Assembly: GCF_910592395.1 (NCBI RefSeq)
Contig: NC_088308.1
Span: forward strand, 9,313,001-9,377,000
Source: Lineus longissimus
Taxonomy: Eukaryota; Nemertea; Pilidiophora; Heteronemertea; Lineidae
DNA length: 64,000 nt
Direction: 5' to 3'
Part shown: positions 1-11,152 of the stretch, piece by piece
Numbering within the stretch: position 1 is the stretch's first letter
How the letters are laid out: every line of letters begins with the position of its first letter
Program-made: the position numbers and the translations under genes
The notes under the pieces: model-generated
The model's input: the letters and a program-made list of their open reading frames with translations, nothing else
What the model was told of the DNA's origin: nothing
Databases searched by the model: none

Positions 1-3000
1 ATCAAGAAATTATTGTCGCTTTTATTGGTACCGATATCTTTCTTAATACTTATAGTACTTTGCCCACGGTCGCGTGTGACGTCGTCGTTCTTGTTGTTTC
101 CGATAATCGAAAAATATTTATGTGTTTTTGCCTTGACATTATAGTCTTAACCATTACATGTAGCTCAGGAGTACTTATTAAAGATTATATCGTCTTTCGT
201 TTTTTGACCTGAAGCCTTCATCATGTTAGGTATTAAACGCGACCCATTTTCATTTTATTCCTGCTATACGTTATTGCTTCATGATACACATAGCGATGTG
301 TACAATATTGTGCTGAGTATTCCAACTGATTCAACATGTATTGTGTTATTTCTTTCGGCGTATACATGTAACTGCGCGTTACTATGTGAGATATAGTTTT
401 TTTTGCCAAGTTTTTGTTCTATAAAGTCTGTTCATATTTTTGCCTTGATCATTGGTTGTCTTTATTAACACGAGATTGGCATTTACTCTTCTTAATGACA
501 CAAAATTAAGTGAGATACCTCCACAGTTTCAACATGTACTAAAATGAAAATCTGTAAAATTATGTACATGCAGTAGCTTATATTACACTCTGATGCGGCA
601 GCTTGTCTCTGTGAGGACTTGATGGGACGGGAGATGTCAGGGACAGAAAACAATGGCGAAGGTCCCTCGAGCTCGCGCTTCTGATGGCTCAAACTGCCAT
701 ATTGCGCTTCAGTAAGTAGGGATGTCACTCCACCTGCTATATGAAGTGAACCCATATTCCCGCAAATATGTTTTAATTTATTTCAATCATCACTATAAGA
801 ACGCCGGTGAAAAATATCCGTAATGATAATACGTTATGCGGAACATTTATCTTGTTCAGCGAAATATAGTTAAGGTTTGACTATTAGATTAATTATGTAG
901 ACGTTGAGGAGTTCCATTATCTAAAAGACAGCTGCGTTGAGTTCATTTCGAATAAGCTGGTGTTTTAAAATACACTTCTGCCATGACAAGAAAGATGTAA
1001 TGTATTAAGCACTACCAGAAACTAGTGACCAATAGAAACATGAGAGCTGACCCTGAGCACAAGGAAAAACTTTTCAATTAAAAGGCCCAGATACTAGTTC
1101 ATGTAGTTGGTCCATGTTGATATATGACCAATGGGAGGATTAAATCTTTGACTTTGTGAATCTTTGCTATTCACCATTTCTATCGCATTCACCAAATTTG
1201 GCCACGAACCGACGTCAAAACGCGTAGCTGTTTCGGTGAATGACAATATACAAGTGACCGTCCATATTTCAGTTTTGGGAACTCTGCAAGAGTCTGTCCA
1301 TGTACATGTACATGCCGACTTGATCACACCACAGCGAGCATTCTGAGGGACTGAAGCACAAACACAGCCAAGGTACAGTACCAAAGTCTACTGAAAGTAG
1401 ATCAACCCTCTGGATTCCAGGAGGCTTATATCAGTACTAACAAGATGCAGCTATGCACTCCTTTCTTGGTAAGATGTGATTTCAATGAACTGTTTTATGT
1501 CCGGGGTTTTTAGTGGGGTATTTGCAAAACCAGCTCCAGCAACGTGTTCATTTTGCAAGAAATAGAATACAAATATGAAGACGATGTCATTCCTGTGTCA
1601 ACGGAAGTCAGTCTTCTGCTACCGAGAATCCATTGTTGAGGAATTCCTTGACAACAACATCATGCTACCATTTTCACAATGCAGCTCATCATTTCACTTT
1701 GTTTGCCTATGATGCTGATGATGATTGATCAGTGGGGACTGTTGATGCCAAGTGATTGGAAGGGACACGCGTGACTGGCGCGGACAATGGACGTATCAGT
1801 CGCTTTGGCAGCAAAATGCACAAATTAGATTGATAGGATCAGATGATTTGATTGTGGGCTGAGATTGTGATTCCAAGGGTAAATATCGACAGAGTATTTG
1901 ATTGAGTGGTTCGAGACTGATTGAATCGATATTTAACAATTTATCGATTGTATTCGAGGCACAAAAGTTACATGGTACAGCTACAACCATCGGACATATC
2001 ATGCTACTTCACAATTTGTTTTGTCTGAAATAGGCCGATCTCACCATGAAATCCCTATTATTAAATCATTAGATCAATCGCTTGACTTGCGGCAGCTTTT
2101 TCCTTGGTTCGTTTCGACAGGAATCACACGAATGATGCAAAAAACCGATACAAAAAGCAGTCTGTAGACGTTAGGGCTGTCACCAGGCACATTTGTCATG
2201 TTTACTCGCATCTATCGACTCCAACCTAAGGCGATTGCTCCCCTAAACGAATCTTCCAGATCGTGTTACCATCGGCAAAGCTGTGAACTTTCGAACCGCG
2301 TGTGTCCTTCATCGGATGCCAATAGCCCTCTCTTCAATCGATCAATCCCTGGATTGATCGGAATATATACTAGCGGTGCCCAATCATGCATCCAATTCAG
2401 CACAGTTCTATTGGATATCTGTATGAATTGCAGCAGGGGAACACGGGCTCACTGAACACGACATTGATTACCTTTTGCTCCAAAGGGAATACCTTATCGT
2501 CGGATTGGTGCGTGCTCGCCAATCGAATTGACCATTTAGCGTCGGGGATGCATTGAGCAGCAACAAGATAAATTGTGCTGTCGATGACAAGTAATTGGTG
2601 ATACTTCATGCATGTAACACTTTCTTCAGTCCTCTTTGTTGACATTTAGAGAATTTTCAAGACGCCTGGCCAGTTTTTTTGCATCATTTCATAACACAAG
2701 ATTTAGCCTCAACGTAAGTCAAGAGGAAAACCGCAACAAATTTACAAATACGAACCGACCTGTGCCTTGGCGCCCCTCGACGTTGCTTTGCTCTTTGGTG
2801 AGTCAGAGATTTTTAAGCAGATGTAGCAGCTGAAGAACGGTTTATGACTAGATCCATTATGGTACTCGGTACTCAGTGTCCCCCTAAATTGTAACATTTG
2901 TAAAGGTTGCCCCGGAAGCATTTCAGATAGCTGTCACTGAATATCAGTTGTCGAATTCAAGACGGCCTTTGTCGACAATGCCATGCAGAAATTAACAACC

Positions 3001-3100
3001 ATAGTAATTATTGGCACAGAAATCTGAAACTTATACATGTATGGCTAGCCTTCTTTGCAAGCAACACAGACATAGGTTTAAACATAGATGTAGACACATA
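1..3100. other. Intergenic or intronic DNA, no gene recognised
   Basis: AT-rich single-copy-looking sequence. Short open frames occur on both strands, but none shows a domain, a biased composition or a convincing splice pattern. Several TACATGTA-type palindromic words are scattered here, as in the rest of the window. I see no repeat arrays or RNA genes. Confidence 0.6.
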
Positions 3101-3110
3101 CAGAAACACA

Positions 3111-3281
3111 AACACAAACACAAACACAACCACAACCACAACCACAACCACAACCACAACCACAACCACAAACACGAACACGAACACAAACACAAGCACA
3201 AACACAAGCACAACCACAACCACAACCACAACCATAAACACAAACACAAACACAAACACAAACACAAACACAAGCATAAAC
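3111..3281. repeat. Hexanucleotide microsatellite (AAACAC/AACCAC)n
   Basis: Tandem six-base units, AAACAC alternating in blocks with AACCAC and occasional AACACG, run for about 170 bp. Because the unit is a multiple of three, every frame stays open: the plus strand reads as a His-Lys/His-Asn string and the minus strand as Val-Phe or Leu-Cys strings. These are translation artefacts of the repeat, not genes. The blocks of one variant unit suggest expansion by slippage. Confidence 0.9.
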
Positions 3282-3324
3282 AGTGACATAAACAGAGACG
3301 TCGACATAGGCATAGACACTAGAT

Positions 3325-3490
3325 TCAATAAATCTTTGGTTTACGTCTCATTTAAAGGACGAAATAATCGAATTTATAATGGGAGTAAAGCAACTTGCTC
3401 AGCGCCGCAGTGCGGAAATCGCACCCACGACTCTACGATCATGAGGCCCAGCCATTAACAACTTGACCACACTGCTCCTCGCTATGTTAA
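3325..3490 (-). mobile_element. tRNA-headed SINE-like repeat
   Basis: On the minus strand, from about 3490, the sequence reads as a tRNA-like head. An A-box-like segment (GTGGTCAAGTTGTTAATG) is followed by a B-box-like segment (GGGTGCGATTTCC). A tail containing CCTTTAAATGAGACGTAAACC follows, which resembles the 3' ends shared by SINEs and LINEs in several deuterostome genomes (from memory, unchecked). The head is too diverged, and lacks the paired arms, to be a functional tRNA. Boundaries are approximate; the 3' end runs up to the neighbouring microsatellite. Confidence 0.55.
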
Positions 3491-4501
3491 CCTGGTTGTA
3501 ATCCATCTATATATTCTGTGTTGGTTTATCTCATGGTGAACATGTCACAGATATTCAATATTCGATCAGAGAGATATGTGATTGCAGGCTAGCTATCAGC
3601 GACGGGGGCAAATTAGATGATTAAGCATTTATCCATCTGTAACGCGGCTGATTATATATGGTTGGCAGCGACTCTTTGCTGAATTATTCGATCAATGACT
3701 GAAACTGTCATTATCAAGGAAGAAGCAGTGTATAATATAACGTGCGTTACTTCAGGAACACAACGAGGTATTAGGCATTTCAGACAGACGTAAAATCAAT
3801 TATTTGGCAATATTTCAATCCGTAAACCATATCACGTGCTTGCTACTATCAGTAACACAAGGGGGCCAAAAGGGCCAAAATTACCAGACATTCAGATATC
3901 AAAGCCATATGCCAGGAATTTCCTTTGATGTGTATTAAAGACTGATTCCACGAGTCTGCTGGGTACCATGGACCAACGGGAGTCAAACTGGTGGAATTCT
4001 TCTTGGGACGGGCATTGTCAATATTTTAAGTTTAGCTGTCTGGATGATTGTAAAGAAATTTATAACAACTAGAATAGTCCATGCCACAGTGGGCGATAGA
4101 TGTATTCTCAAGTCATATCCATACCCTATTACCACAAAGGAATAACGTTCCTTTATGCTATTACCCATGCTGCATGCGTTTATAAAAATGATGTTCTAAA
4201 TGTCCCCAGGCTTTCCAACAAATGTCCGAAACCGTTCACCATTTCCTGTCAGAACTCAAAACATCCCACATCATTACACCCGCACTCTATTTTTGAGCTT
4301 CTAAACAGCCTTCAATGTTTTATCGGCCATTACAAATATACACCCCGTAGAGGTTTTTCAGCGTAGTGAAAGTCCGTGGTGATTTCTCAAAAAAACATTC
4401 CTTTTTTTGTTTTACTGAAATACGTCTGTTGGCCGAAAACATTAAAATAAAGGTCTTCCAAAAGCTCCAAAACTTTTATTTCAAAGAGTGTGTATCACGA
4501 T
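3491..4501. other. No gene recognised
   Basis: About 1 kb of non-repetitive AT-rich sequence. Short open frames on both strands overlap one another and carry no recognisable domain. Confidence 0.55.
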
Positions 4502-5688
4502 GGCTAAAGGCATGAAAGGTATCGGTTTACCTATAGGAAAAACACGTGCTTACCCGGAGAGGAAATGACGACACAAACGAAACATACTAAAGATTAGTTC
4601 AATTTGAGGGGCCTAAGGCTCGCATTTATAAATTTGGACCGATTGCACCTTGTTTCCCCTGTGGTGCAAAGGTAAACTACACCGTAATACCATTACCCAC
4701 CGTGTGTATAGACACAGTTGTTGTCTCTAACGCACAGGTTGATTCCTCAGTGCCATGAAAACCCAGCATGTCTCTGACTCGAATACAAATACTCATTCAA
4801 CGTCAAGCCATCGAAATATATCATTCCTGATATCAACCCGAGAGGAAAATCGATCGGACGAAAACATCAATGAATCGCTTACCCGAATGTCAAACAGTAG
4901 AAAACTACATGTACACGTATTCAAAGCGCGTTCCGGATGCATGAACAAAAATCAATATTACATTTTTTTCCAGTTTGATATCGAATTCTTCAAACGTTTT
5001 TGCAGCATTAACTGGTTTTTCGGATTTGAATGGAAGCTTCTTAGCTTGTGAATTGATGGCTGTGAGAAATACAATAATCAATGTTTAAGTTAAACTCTTT
5101 GCATGTACTGGTAATGCGTTGAGTTTGGATGTGAATGTCTGGTTTTGCTATACAAATTCTTAAAACGTGACGAAAGTATATGCTGAATTTGAAAGAACGA
5201 ACAGTTATTCATTCCTTAAATGATGTAGACAAATGTCAAATGTGTCTACATGTACAGGAATCCGCAAGAATATCAATGAAAAAACAACCAGTTAACGGAA
5301 ATCGAGCAATCTTTTGAGTCACCAGTCCGATGTTAAGAGAAATACATTCAAGCTCATTTGCAAAGATTAGCTTATCAACTAAACCAATCACATAATCTAT
5401 AACCTGACAATCGTGGTCGAATTCGCAGATATTTTCTAAGTGTGCCCCAGGCAAAGTCATTATTAGTGTGACCATGGTCACGGTCGGTAAAGGTATTGGT
5501 TTACCTTTGCAACCCAATAGAAACAAGGCCCTCCCATTACAGTGTTAGAGGGGTACAATCGGATAAAAATAATAAATACGGGCCTTACGCCCCTCAAAAT
5601 GAACTAATCTTTTGTATGTTTCTTTTGTGTGCTCATTTCCCCTCAAGGTAAACACGTATTTTTCTTAGGTAAACCGATACATTTAGCC
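4502..5688. mobile_element. Non-autonomous DNA element with ~200-bp inverted repeats
   Basis: The left arm (4502 to about 4700) is repeated inverted at about 5480-5688. Shared landmarks are the terminal GGCTAAA, TATCGGTTTACCTA, GAAACATAC and GATTAGTTCA, then GAGGGGC near the inner part, and GCAAAGGTAAAC at the inner edge. Arm identity is clearly high but broken by small gaps. The ~780-bp core contains one 98-codon open frame on the plus strand (4755-5051) with no recognisable domain, so no transposase is evident. No clean target-site duplication is visible. The superfamily is undetermined. Confidence 0.6.
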
Positions 5689-6686
5689 ACAATGATATCA
5701 TGGTGTGGCCAGTTGAACCCAAGTATGACTCGGGGACCATCGGTTTCCTCACCTATTAAAGAGGATTTCGCACACCTACGATTCAGCCTACTTTTTACAT
5801 TTTATCGGGCGGTGAAAATTAACCGTGTCATTTCCTATTCATAAGTCTGGCGCAAATCAGTCAGCTAGACATGTGGACAATAGGGTTCGCAATAGGGTTC
5901 CATTCAGTAACTTGCGTATGACTTGATGAAGCTTTGATATCCACTGAGGCGAGGGGAGGGCATTGTACCTGTCGTAGGAAATCCGCTTTAACACTGTAAT
6001 ACCAGCTGAAAGCAACACGTCTAATCAATTTCACAGCAAGACAGATTGCAGCAATCTTCCTCGACACTGTGAAAAAACCTTGTGTCTATCTTGACACGAT
6101 GACCGAGGGGACAAAAAGTGATGTTCACCCTAATCCAACATATCGCATGGACAAGATACAAGCACGATAGCACTCTAATTAATAGGGCGCTTTTTCCTGC
6201 TGAATGCCTGGACAGGTCACGAAGTCTTTTTGAGGCAATAACGTAGCTGGCTGTTACGTGAGGAAGACATCAATATATATTTGCAAACAGTATTAATAAT
6301 GGCGCGTCTTTCGCAGAAGGTGTTGATACACAGTAGACAGAGTTACGATCAACTGACTAAGGTTTCGAATTTTTTGGGTTGATCTTACACTCCTTCAGGT
6401 CGGGCCATTTTGGAGCCGGCGGCGGGGGTAGTGATCGGCCAACAACGCAAACCAGAGTGTCTCTAACCTTGGTCAGCCCCCTCCAAAAATAGACTCATTT
6501 AGTGCATACCCAGAACAAAACGCGTTTACGGACCTGTCCAGTGTATAGGTAGAGATGAACGAAAATGAACAAATGCCTAGGATACATGTATCTTGTTTAT
6601 AGTAACGATTTTTCACAAACTGAACAGTGCCATCAGACATCGTTCATATACATGTAAAGTAGGTTGATTACATTTGTAGGAAGTGA
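5689..6686. other. No gene recognised
   Basis: About 1 kb between two DNA elements. No domain, RNA gene or repeat array was seen. Confidence 0.55.
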
Positions 6687-6860
6687 CTATTTGGCAAGCC
6701 CGGCTCACCAAACAGCGCCTTTTTCTGCCCTAGATGGAGAGCCGAACTCATGCATATTCAACCATCCAGGAGCTCATTATCATTCGTGGCAACACGGTCA
6801 GCAACACTGGAGTTACAGTGAAACGCCTTTAGAAATGCACACTAATGCATTTAACATGCG

Positions 6861-7677
6861 TAATATGTAAAGTCAAGGACTTGGTGAGCCCCCCTTTAGG
6901 TCGGGGGAGCACTCCCAAACCCCCCTACGATAGCGTAACGTTTTTACCCAGTACAATGGAGGGGAAACCCCCCCCAAACCCCCCCTCATTCATTCACTTT
7001 GGAAACGCATTTTAAAATAGATGTTACGTCCTGTTAATGGGGCACGTCATCATCGCGTACATTTGGGAAAAACTCCCTAACGAGACCGGAGCAGACGGCT
7101 GAAAGTAGTTTATTTATTGGCCGCTAGGGCGCAGTATGTCGCTCACCCGAATTTTTCACGCAACTTTTGCTAAATAGAGCTAGTTCTAGTTTGTGATTCA
7201 TTTTGATACTTCAGATTTTGGCAGTAGACCAATATAACTTAGTCGTCAGTGTGGTTTTAAGCTGGAAAAACGTATTTGTTTTTCTTAAAGTGCCTTTTTT
7301 GGACGGGTGTGTGCGATTGTTTTGTTTATGTCACGTGACCTCGACCATGTCGACACAAAATTGAAATAAACCACCCTTTTCTGTCATTATTTAGGACGGA
7401 TATTTCTTTAATAAAAATATTAATATAATTGGCCAATTTCTTAGGCATATGTAGCGAATTCCCATGAAGATTTAAATTAGATGTTCTCGTAACCTGTTAC
7501 AACTGGTCTGATTTATTAATTCAGCGCTACAACTGGTCTGATTTATTAATTGAGCGCCATTTTGAAAAACCAAAAAAATTGCTTGTAGGATATAGTTACT
7601 CTCTTTATTTCTCATTATCATTCATTATATACTCCCGCACACACGTGTATCTTAAGAGCCCCTCCTAAAGGGGGGCT
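6861..7677. repeat. Direct dimer, unit 1
   Basis: First of two adjacent direct copies. The shared body (about 6991-7470, matching 8048-8530) is nearly identical, for example TAGATGTTACGTCCTGTTAA, CACGTCATCATCGCGTACAT and GTCACGTGACCTCGACCATG. Unit 1 alone carries a 31-bp internal duplication (TACAACTGGTCTGATTTATT and following bases, twice within 7497-7558). Confidence 0.85.
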
Positions 7678-8747
7678 TAATATGTAAAGTCAAGGACTTA
7701 GTGAGCCCCCTTTAGGTCGGGGGAGCTCCCCCGAACCCCCCTACGAGCATATGTTAAGTGCAAGCTCTAACAACTACAGCTGTTACAATGGGGGGACACC
7801 CCCCAAACCCCCTCCGTCGACATAGGTTTTTACCAGTGCGTTGGGGGAAAGCTCCCCCCAAACCCCCCCGGTGGACAGTCAACTAGCCCTTCTGTGTCAT
7901 ACTGCTGGAGGGGGGGGGGTGCGATGGGACCATCCATATAGTTCCTTCCGACACATTTTTGTTTTGGTAATGTAATACATTGTGATTGACCTTATTCACG
8001 GGAATCGGGCGTTTCCAGTGATATACGACACAAATGGGTTGTCCTCATGCATTCACTTTCGAAACGCATTTTAAAATAGATGTTACGTCCTGTTAATGGG
8101 GCACGTCATCATCGCGTACATTTGGGAAAAACTCCCTAACGAGACCGGAGCAGACGGCTGAAAGTAGTTTAATTATTGGCCGCTAGGGTGCAGAATGTCG
8201 CTCACCCGAATTTTTCACGCAACTTTTGCTAAATAGAGCTAGTTCTAGTTTGTTATTCATTTTGATACTTCAGATTTGGGCAGTAGACCAATATAACTTA
8301 ATCGTCAGTGTGGTATTAAGCAGGAAAAACGTATTTGTTTTTCTTAAAGTGCCTTTTTTGGACGGGTGTGTGCGATTGTTTTGTTTTTATGTCACGTGAC
8401 CTCGACCATGTCGACACAAAATTGAAATAAACCACCCTTTTCTGTCATTATTTAGGACGGATATTTCTCTAATAAAAATATTTAATATAATTGGCCAATT
8501 TCTTAGGCATATGATGTAGCGAATTCCCATGAAGATTTTAATTAATTTAAATTAATTTCAACCAATGGGATAGCAACCACCACCGGAAGATCGCGGAGAA
8601 ATCGGTAAACTCAACGGAGTTAATTCAGAAAAATACCAAAAAAAATTGTTTGTAGGATATACAATAGTTACTCTCTTTATTTCTCATCAAATCAGTATAT
8701 ACTCCCACACACACGTGTATCTTAAGAGCCCCTCCTAAAGGGGGGCT
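7678..8747. repeat. Direct dimer, unit 2
   Basis: Second copy. It differs from unit 1 mainly by an insertion of C- and G-run modules at about 7740-8045. The 3' end also differs before the shared CACACGTGTATCTTAAGAGC terminus. Confidence 0.85.
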
Positions 8748-8824
8748 TTTTAGTGCTGTTTGGCAAGCGGCTCTCCAAACAGGACAAAAAAGATGCCTGT
8801 TCGGCGAGCGGCTTGCCAAATAGA

Positions 8825-9005
8825 CCCGGTGTAACATCTGTGGTTGTTCCCCATGTTTCAGTGTTTCCAAACAATAGGCAGCTAGAGAGACCATGACTTT
8901 TCAATAGGGGGGATACACAGAAAAACTCGTCAATCTATTTTTGAGCGTTCCCAAACAATAAGGGGAAACACTCAAAAACAGAAACACTCAAAAACATCAC
9001 ACCGG
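8825..9005. mobile_element. ~181-bp MITE, family 'CCCGGTGTAA', copy 1
   Basis: Short element with CCCGGTGTAAC at the left and CACACCGG at the right. The interior contains two near-copies of AAACACTCAAAAACA and the phrase AGTGTTTCCAAACAATAGG. A second copy lies at 16618-16799. This copy begins one base after the composite element ends, so the two are directly adjacent. It is too short to code. Confidence 0.8.
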
Positions 9006-10536
9006 CCTACATTGTAATATCTTGATGTTAGAAGTAACCTCGCCCACTGTGCAAATAAAATTGTTTTGAAATGGCGTATTAAGTGATTTTATGTATAAAT
9101 GGATGTTTAGTAGATTACTTGTAATGAGTCATCGCCAACACCATGGTAGAACGCTGCGTCTTGCGGTGAGATGAAAGGGTTATCATATTCTTAATGGATT
9201 GTATGTATTCGTTAAGAAATGTCTTCAATTACATATCACCTTTTAGGTCACGTTGGTGGTGACATTGAATTAGTCGTGAAGAGTAGAGAGAGATGAAGAG
9301 TCTTTAAAGGTATACGCCGCTCGTTATATTTCAAAATTTGTAATTGAATTTGAAAATTTCCAATTGCGTAAATACAGAATAAATACGTAAAAAATAAAAA
9401 TGTCGGCATTGCCGATGTAGTGTAGACAGATATACAAATACTACATGCACCAAATTCCATTCACGATAACTGCTCTGCGGCATTGTATATATGCGGGACC
9501 ACCAGTAATTACGCACGGCGTACCCATTTAACACATCCTTACCTCATGAAACGAGTTGAACTGTCAATGTACATGTAAATAAATCAGTATTATGTTTTGG
9601 AAATAATCGATACACATCTGAACAAAGTTGAGATCGATCCCTTATCCACGACTGTAGACATTTCGTTAAATATATCGATCACGCGGTGCACTCGCAAACT
9701 GTCAAAGATCCAATGGTAAAATCAGCCCAGATTCCCGCAGGGCCACTCCAGTGAATTGATGATTTCCATAAAAGTTTTCGCAAAAGGAAATCCAATATTT
9801 CTTGTTAGCATTTGAGTGGAAAGCTCTTCGATTATTTATCCAGTTCAGTGAGCGATCTGCGTCTAGAAATTCAAGCGTCTCGGTATATGATTGCAGTGTT
9901 TTAGATTGGCTATTATTTATTGTATCAGAAAGATGAAAACAAGAAGTCCTATTTTGCTAGCTTAGTCAGCTGAATCGTTTCAAGAGACATATCGAATGGG
10001 ATATACCGGTGGCTTTCACACTTTCAGTGAATGTCTCTCAGAAAGCGAATGTTCTAGCTTAACAAAATCGATTGCAATTTATATCGAGATAAATTTAAAG
10101 AATAACGAATACCGAATGCTTTTTTTCAAATAGGCGATGAACCAGACCGTAGGCTAACTGTAGTTCATAGCCTGGTGGTATAATCTGATGGATACGGGTT
10201 ACGCAACATCCAATATTAGACCCTTAAAAAAGGTCTCAGCCCCCGGCCCGTCCCCCGTCCCACAAAATCACCACCACCACCACCATAGGACGCCCCGTGT
10301 TTAGATGACTGCAATGGGGTACGGTGCACACCCTTTGGAATCAGCTGCAACCTCTCCGAGCATCTCTAACCTCTCCGAGTCATGGCCAACCACCTCTCCG
10401 AGCAAATTCTGCCACATATTGAAGACTATGCACCTCGTAAGAAGGCCCTCGTGTGGACCGTACATCTAACTGCAGCTTTCTCACTGTGACGAGACTATGC
10501 AAGGGCCACCAGAAAGGAGCTACATGCACGTTCAGG
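9006..10536. other. No gene recognised
   Basis: AT-rich sequence with overlapping short open frames on the minus strand at about 9250-9530 that show no domain. A short (CAC)n run lies near 10270. Confidence 0.5.
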
Positions 10537-10674
10537 TTTTAAACCGATGTTGCATCTTTGGTTCCAGCGTTTGAGCTGTTACCGGTTGCGCGTCCGAGAG
10601 AAATCGAGGAGTGAATCTCAACTGTAACAGTTCAAACGCTGAAGCCACAGTTTCAACGTGACATCGGTTTGAAA
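10537..10674. mobile_element. ~138-bp fold-back MITE
   Basis: The left arm contains AAACCGATGT and, further in, CAGCGTTTGAGCTGTTAC. The right arm contains GTAACAGTTCAAACGCTG and ends with ACATCGGTTT. The arms therefore pair over two blocks with a mismatched segment between them, around a short loop. No coding capacity. Confidence 0.6.
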
Positions 10675-11000
10675 GCCTGATCACGGCTCCTTGTGTGTCC
10701 AGACACAGTTGCGGCTCTGTTGGGAGCAATAAATCAACGATTTCCCACGATTTCCAGTGAGTGTTCCAGCTTTGATAAAAAGTCAGACCTTTTATTTCGT
10801 AAGTACTGTATGTACAGGAATCTATCACGCGCGTCTTATTCTCATACCAAACTTCATTGCTTACGAAAGCGAAAGAGAACTGTTCGCACGAACAGCCATA
10901 ACGAGAGAATAGAATATTTAAAAAAGAGGAAATCGCGGAAATCGTGAATCATAACAGATTCTATAGCGTGCGTTAAAACGAACTGTACATTTTCGTTAAA

Positions 11001-11152
11001 CAAAATGAAAATATTTCCCAACTGTGCGTCTGCTATTTTGTCTGATCCAATGCATCTGATAAAGTTCTCAAAAACAAAATAGAAGTATTCCCAAACTCTA
11101 CGTCTGCCATTTTATCTGATCCAATGTGTCTCTGATCAAGCACTCAAAAATA
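11001..11152. repeat. Two-unit tandem repeat, ~76 bp
   Basis: Two adjacent diverged copies share AAAATNGAANTATT, then CTACGTCTGC or GTGCGTCTGC, TTTNTCTGATCCAATG, and CTCAAAAA near the unit end. Function unknown. Confidence 0.65.

Larger units (their letters stand above)
6687..8823. mobile_element. Composite inverted-repeat element containing a direct dimer
   Basis: The outer ends match in inverted orientation: CTATTTGGCAAGCC at 6687 and GGCTTGCCAAATAG ending at 8823. A further 27-bp near-palindromic module of the same kind (CTGTTTGGCAAGCGG) lies at 8756. Inside are two direct copies of one unit (6861-7677 and 7678-8747). Each begins with TATGTAAAGTCAAGGACTT and GAGCCCCCTTTAGG and ends with CCTCCTAAAGGGGGGCTT, so each unit has its own short inverted ends. 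Unit 2 is about 250 bp longer because of an expanded C/G-run section. No coding capacity is seen. It could be a nested pair of elements or one element with an internal tandem duplication. Confidence 0.65.

Noticed and set aside
3008-3328. His/Lys/Asn-rich plus-strand frame and Val/Phe- or Leu/Cys-rich minus-strand frames
   Set aside because: They translate the AAACAC/AACCAC microsatellite; a six-base unit keeps all frames open.
8625-8904. Two overlapping minus-strand frames near the first MITE
   Set aside because: They cross the boundary between two transposable elements and have no domain.
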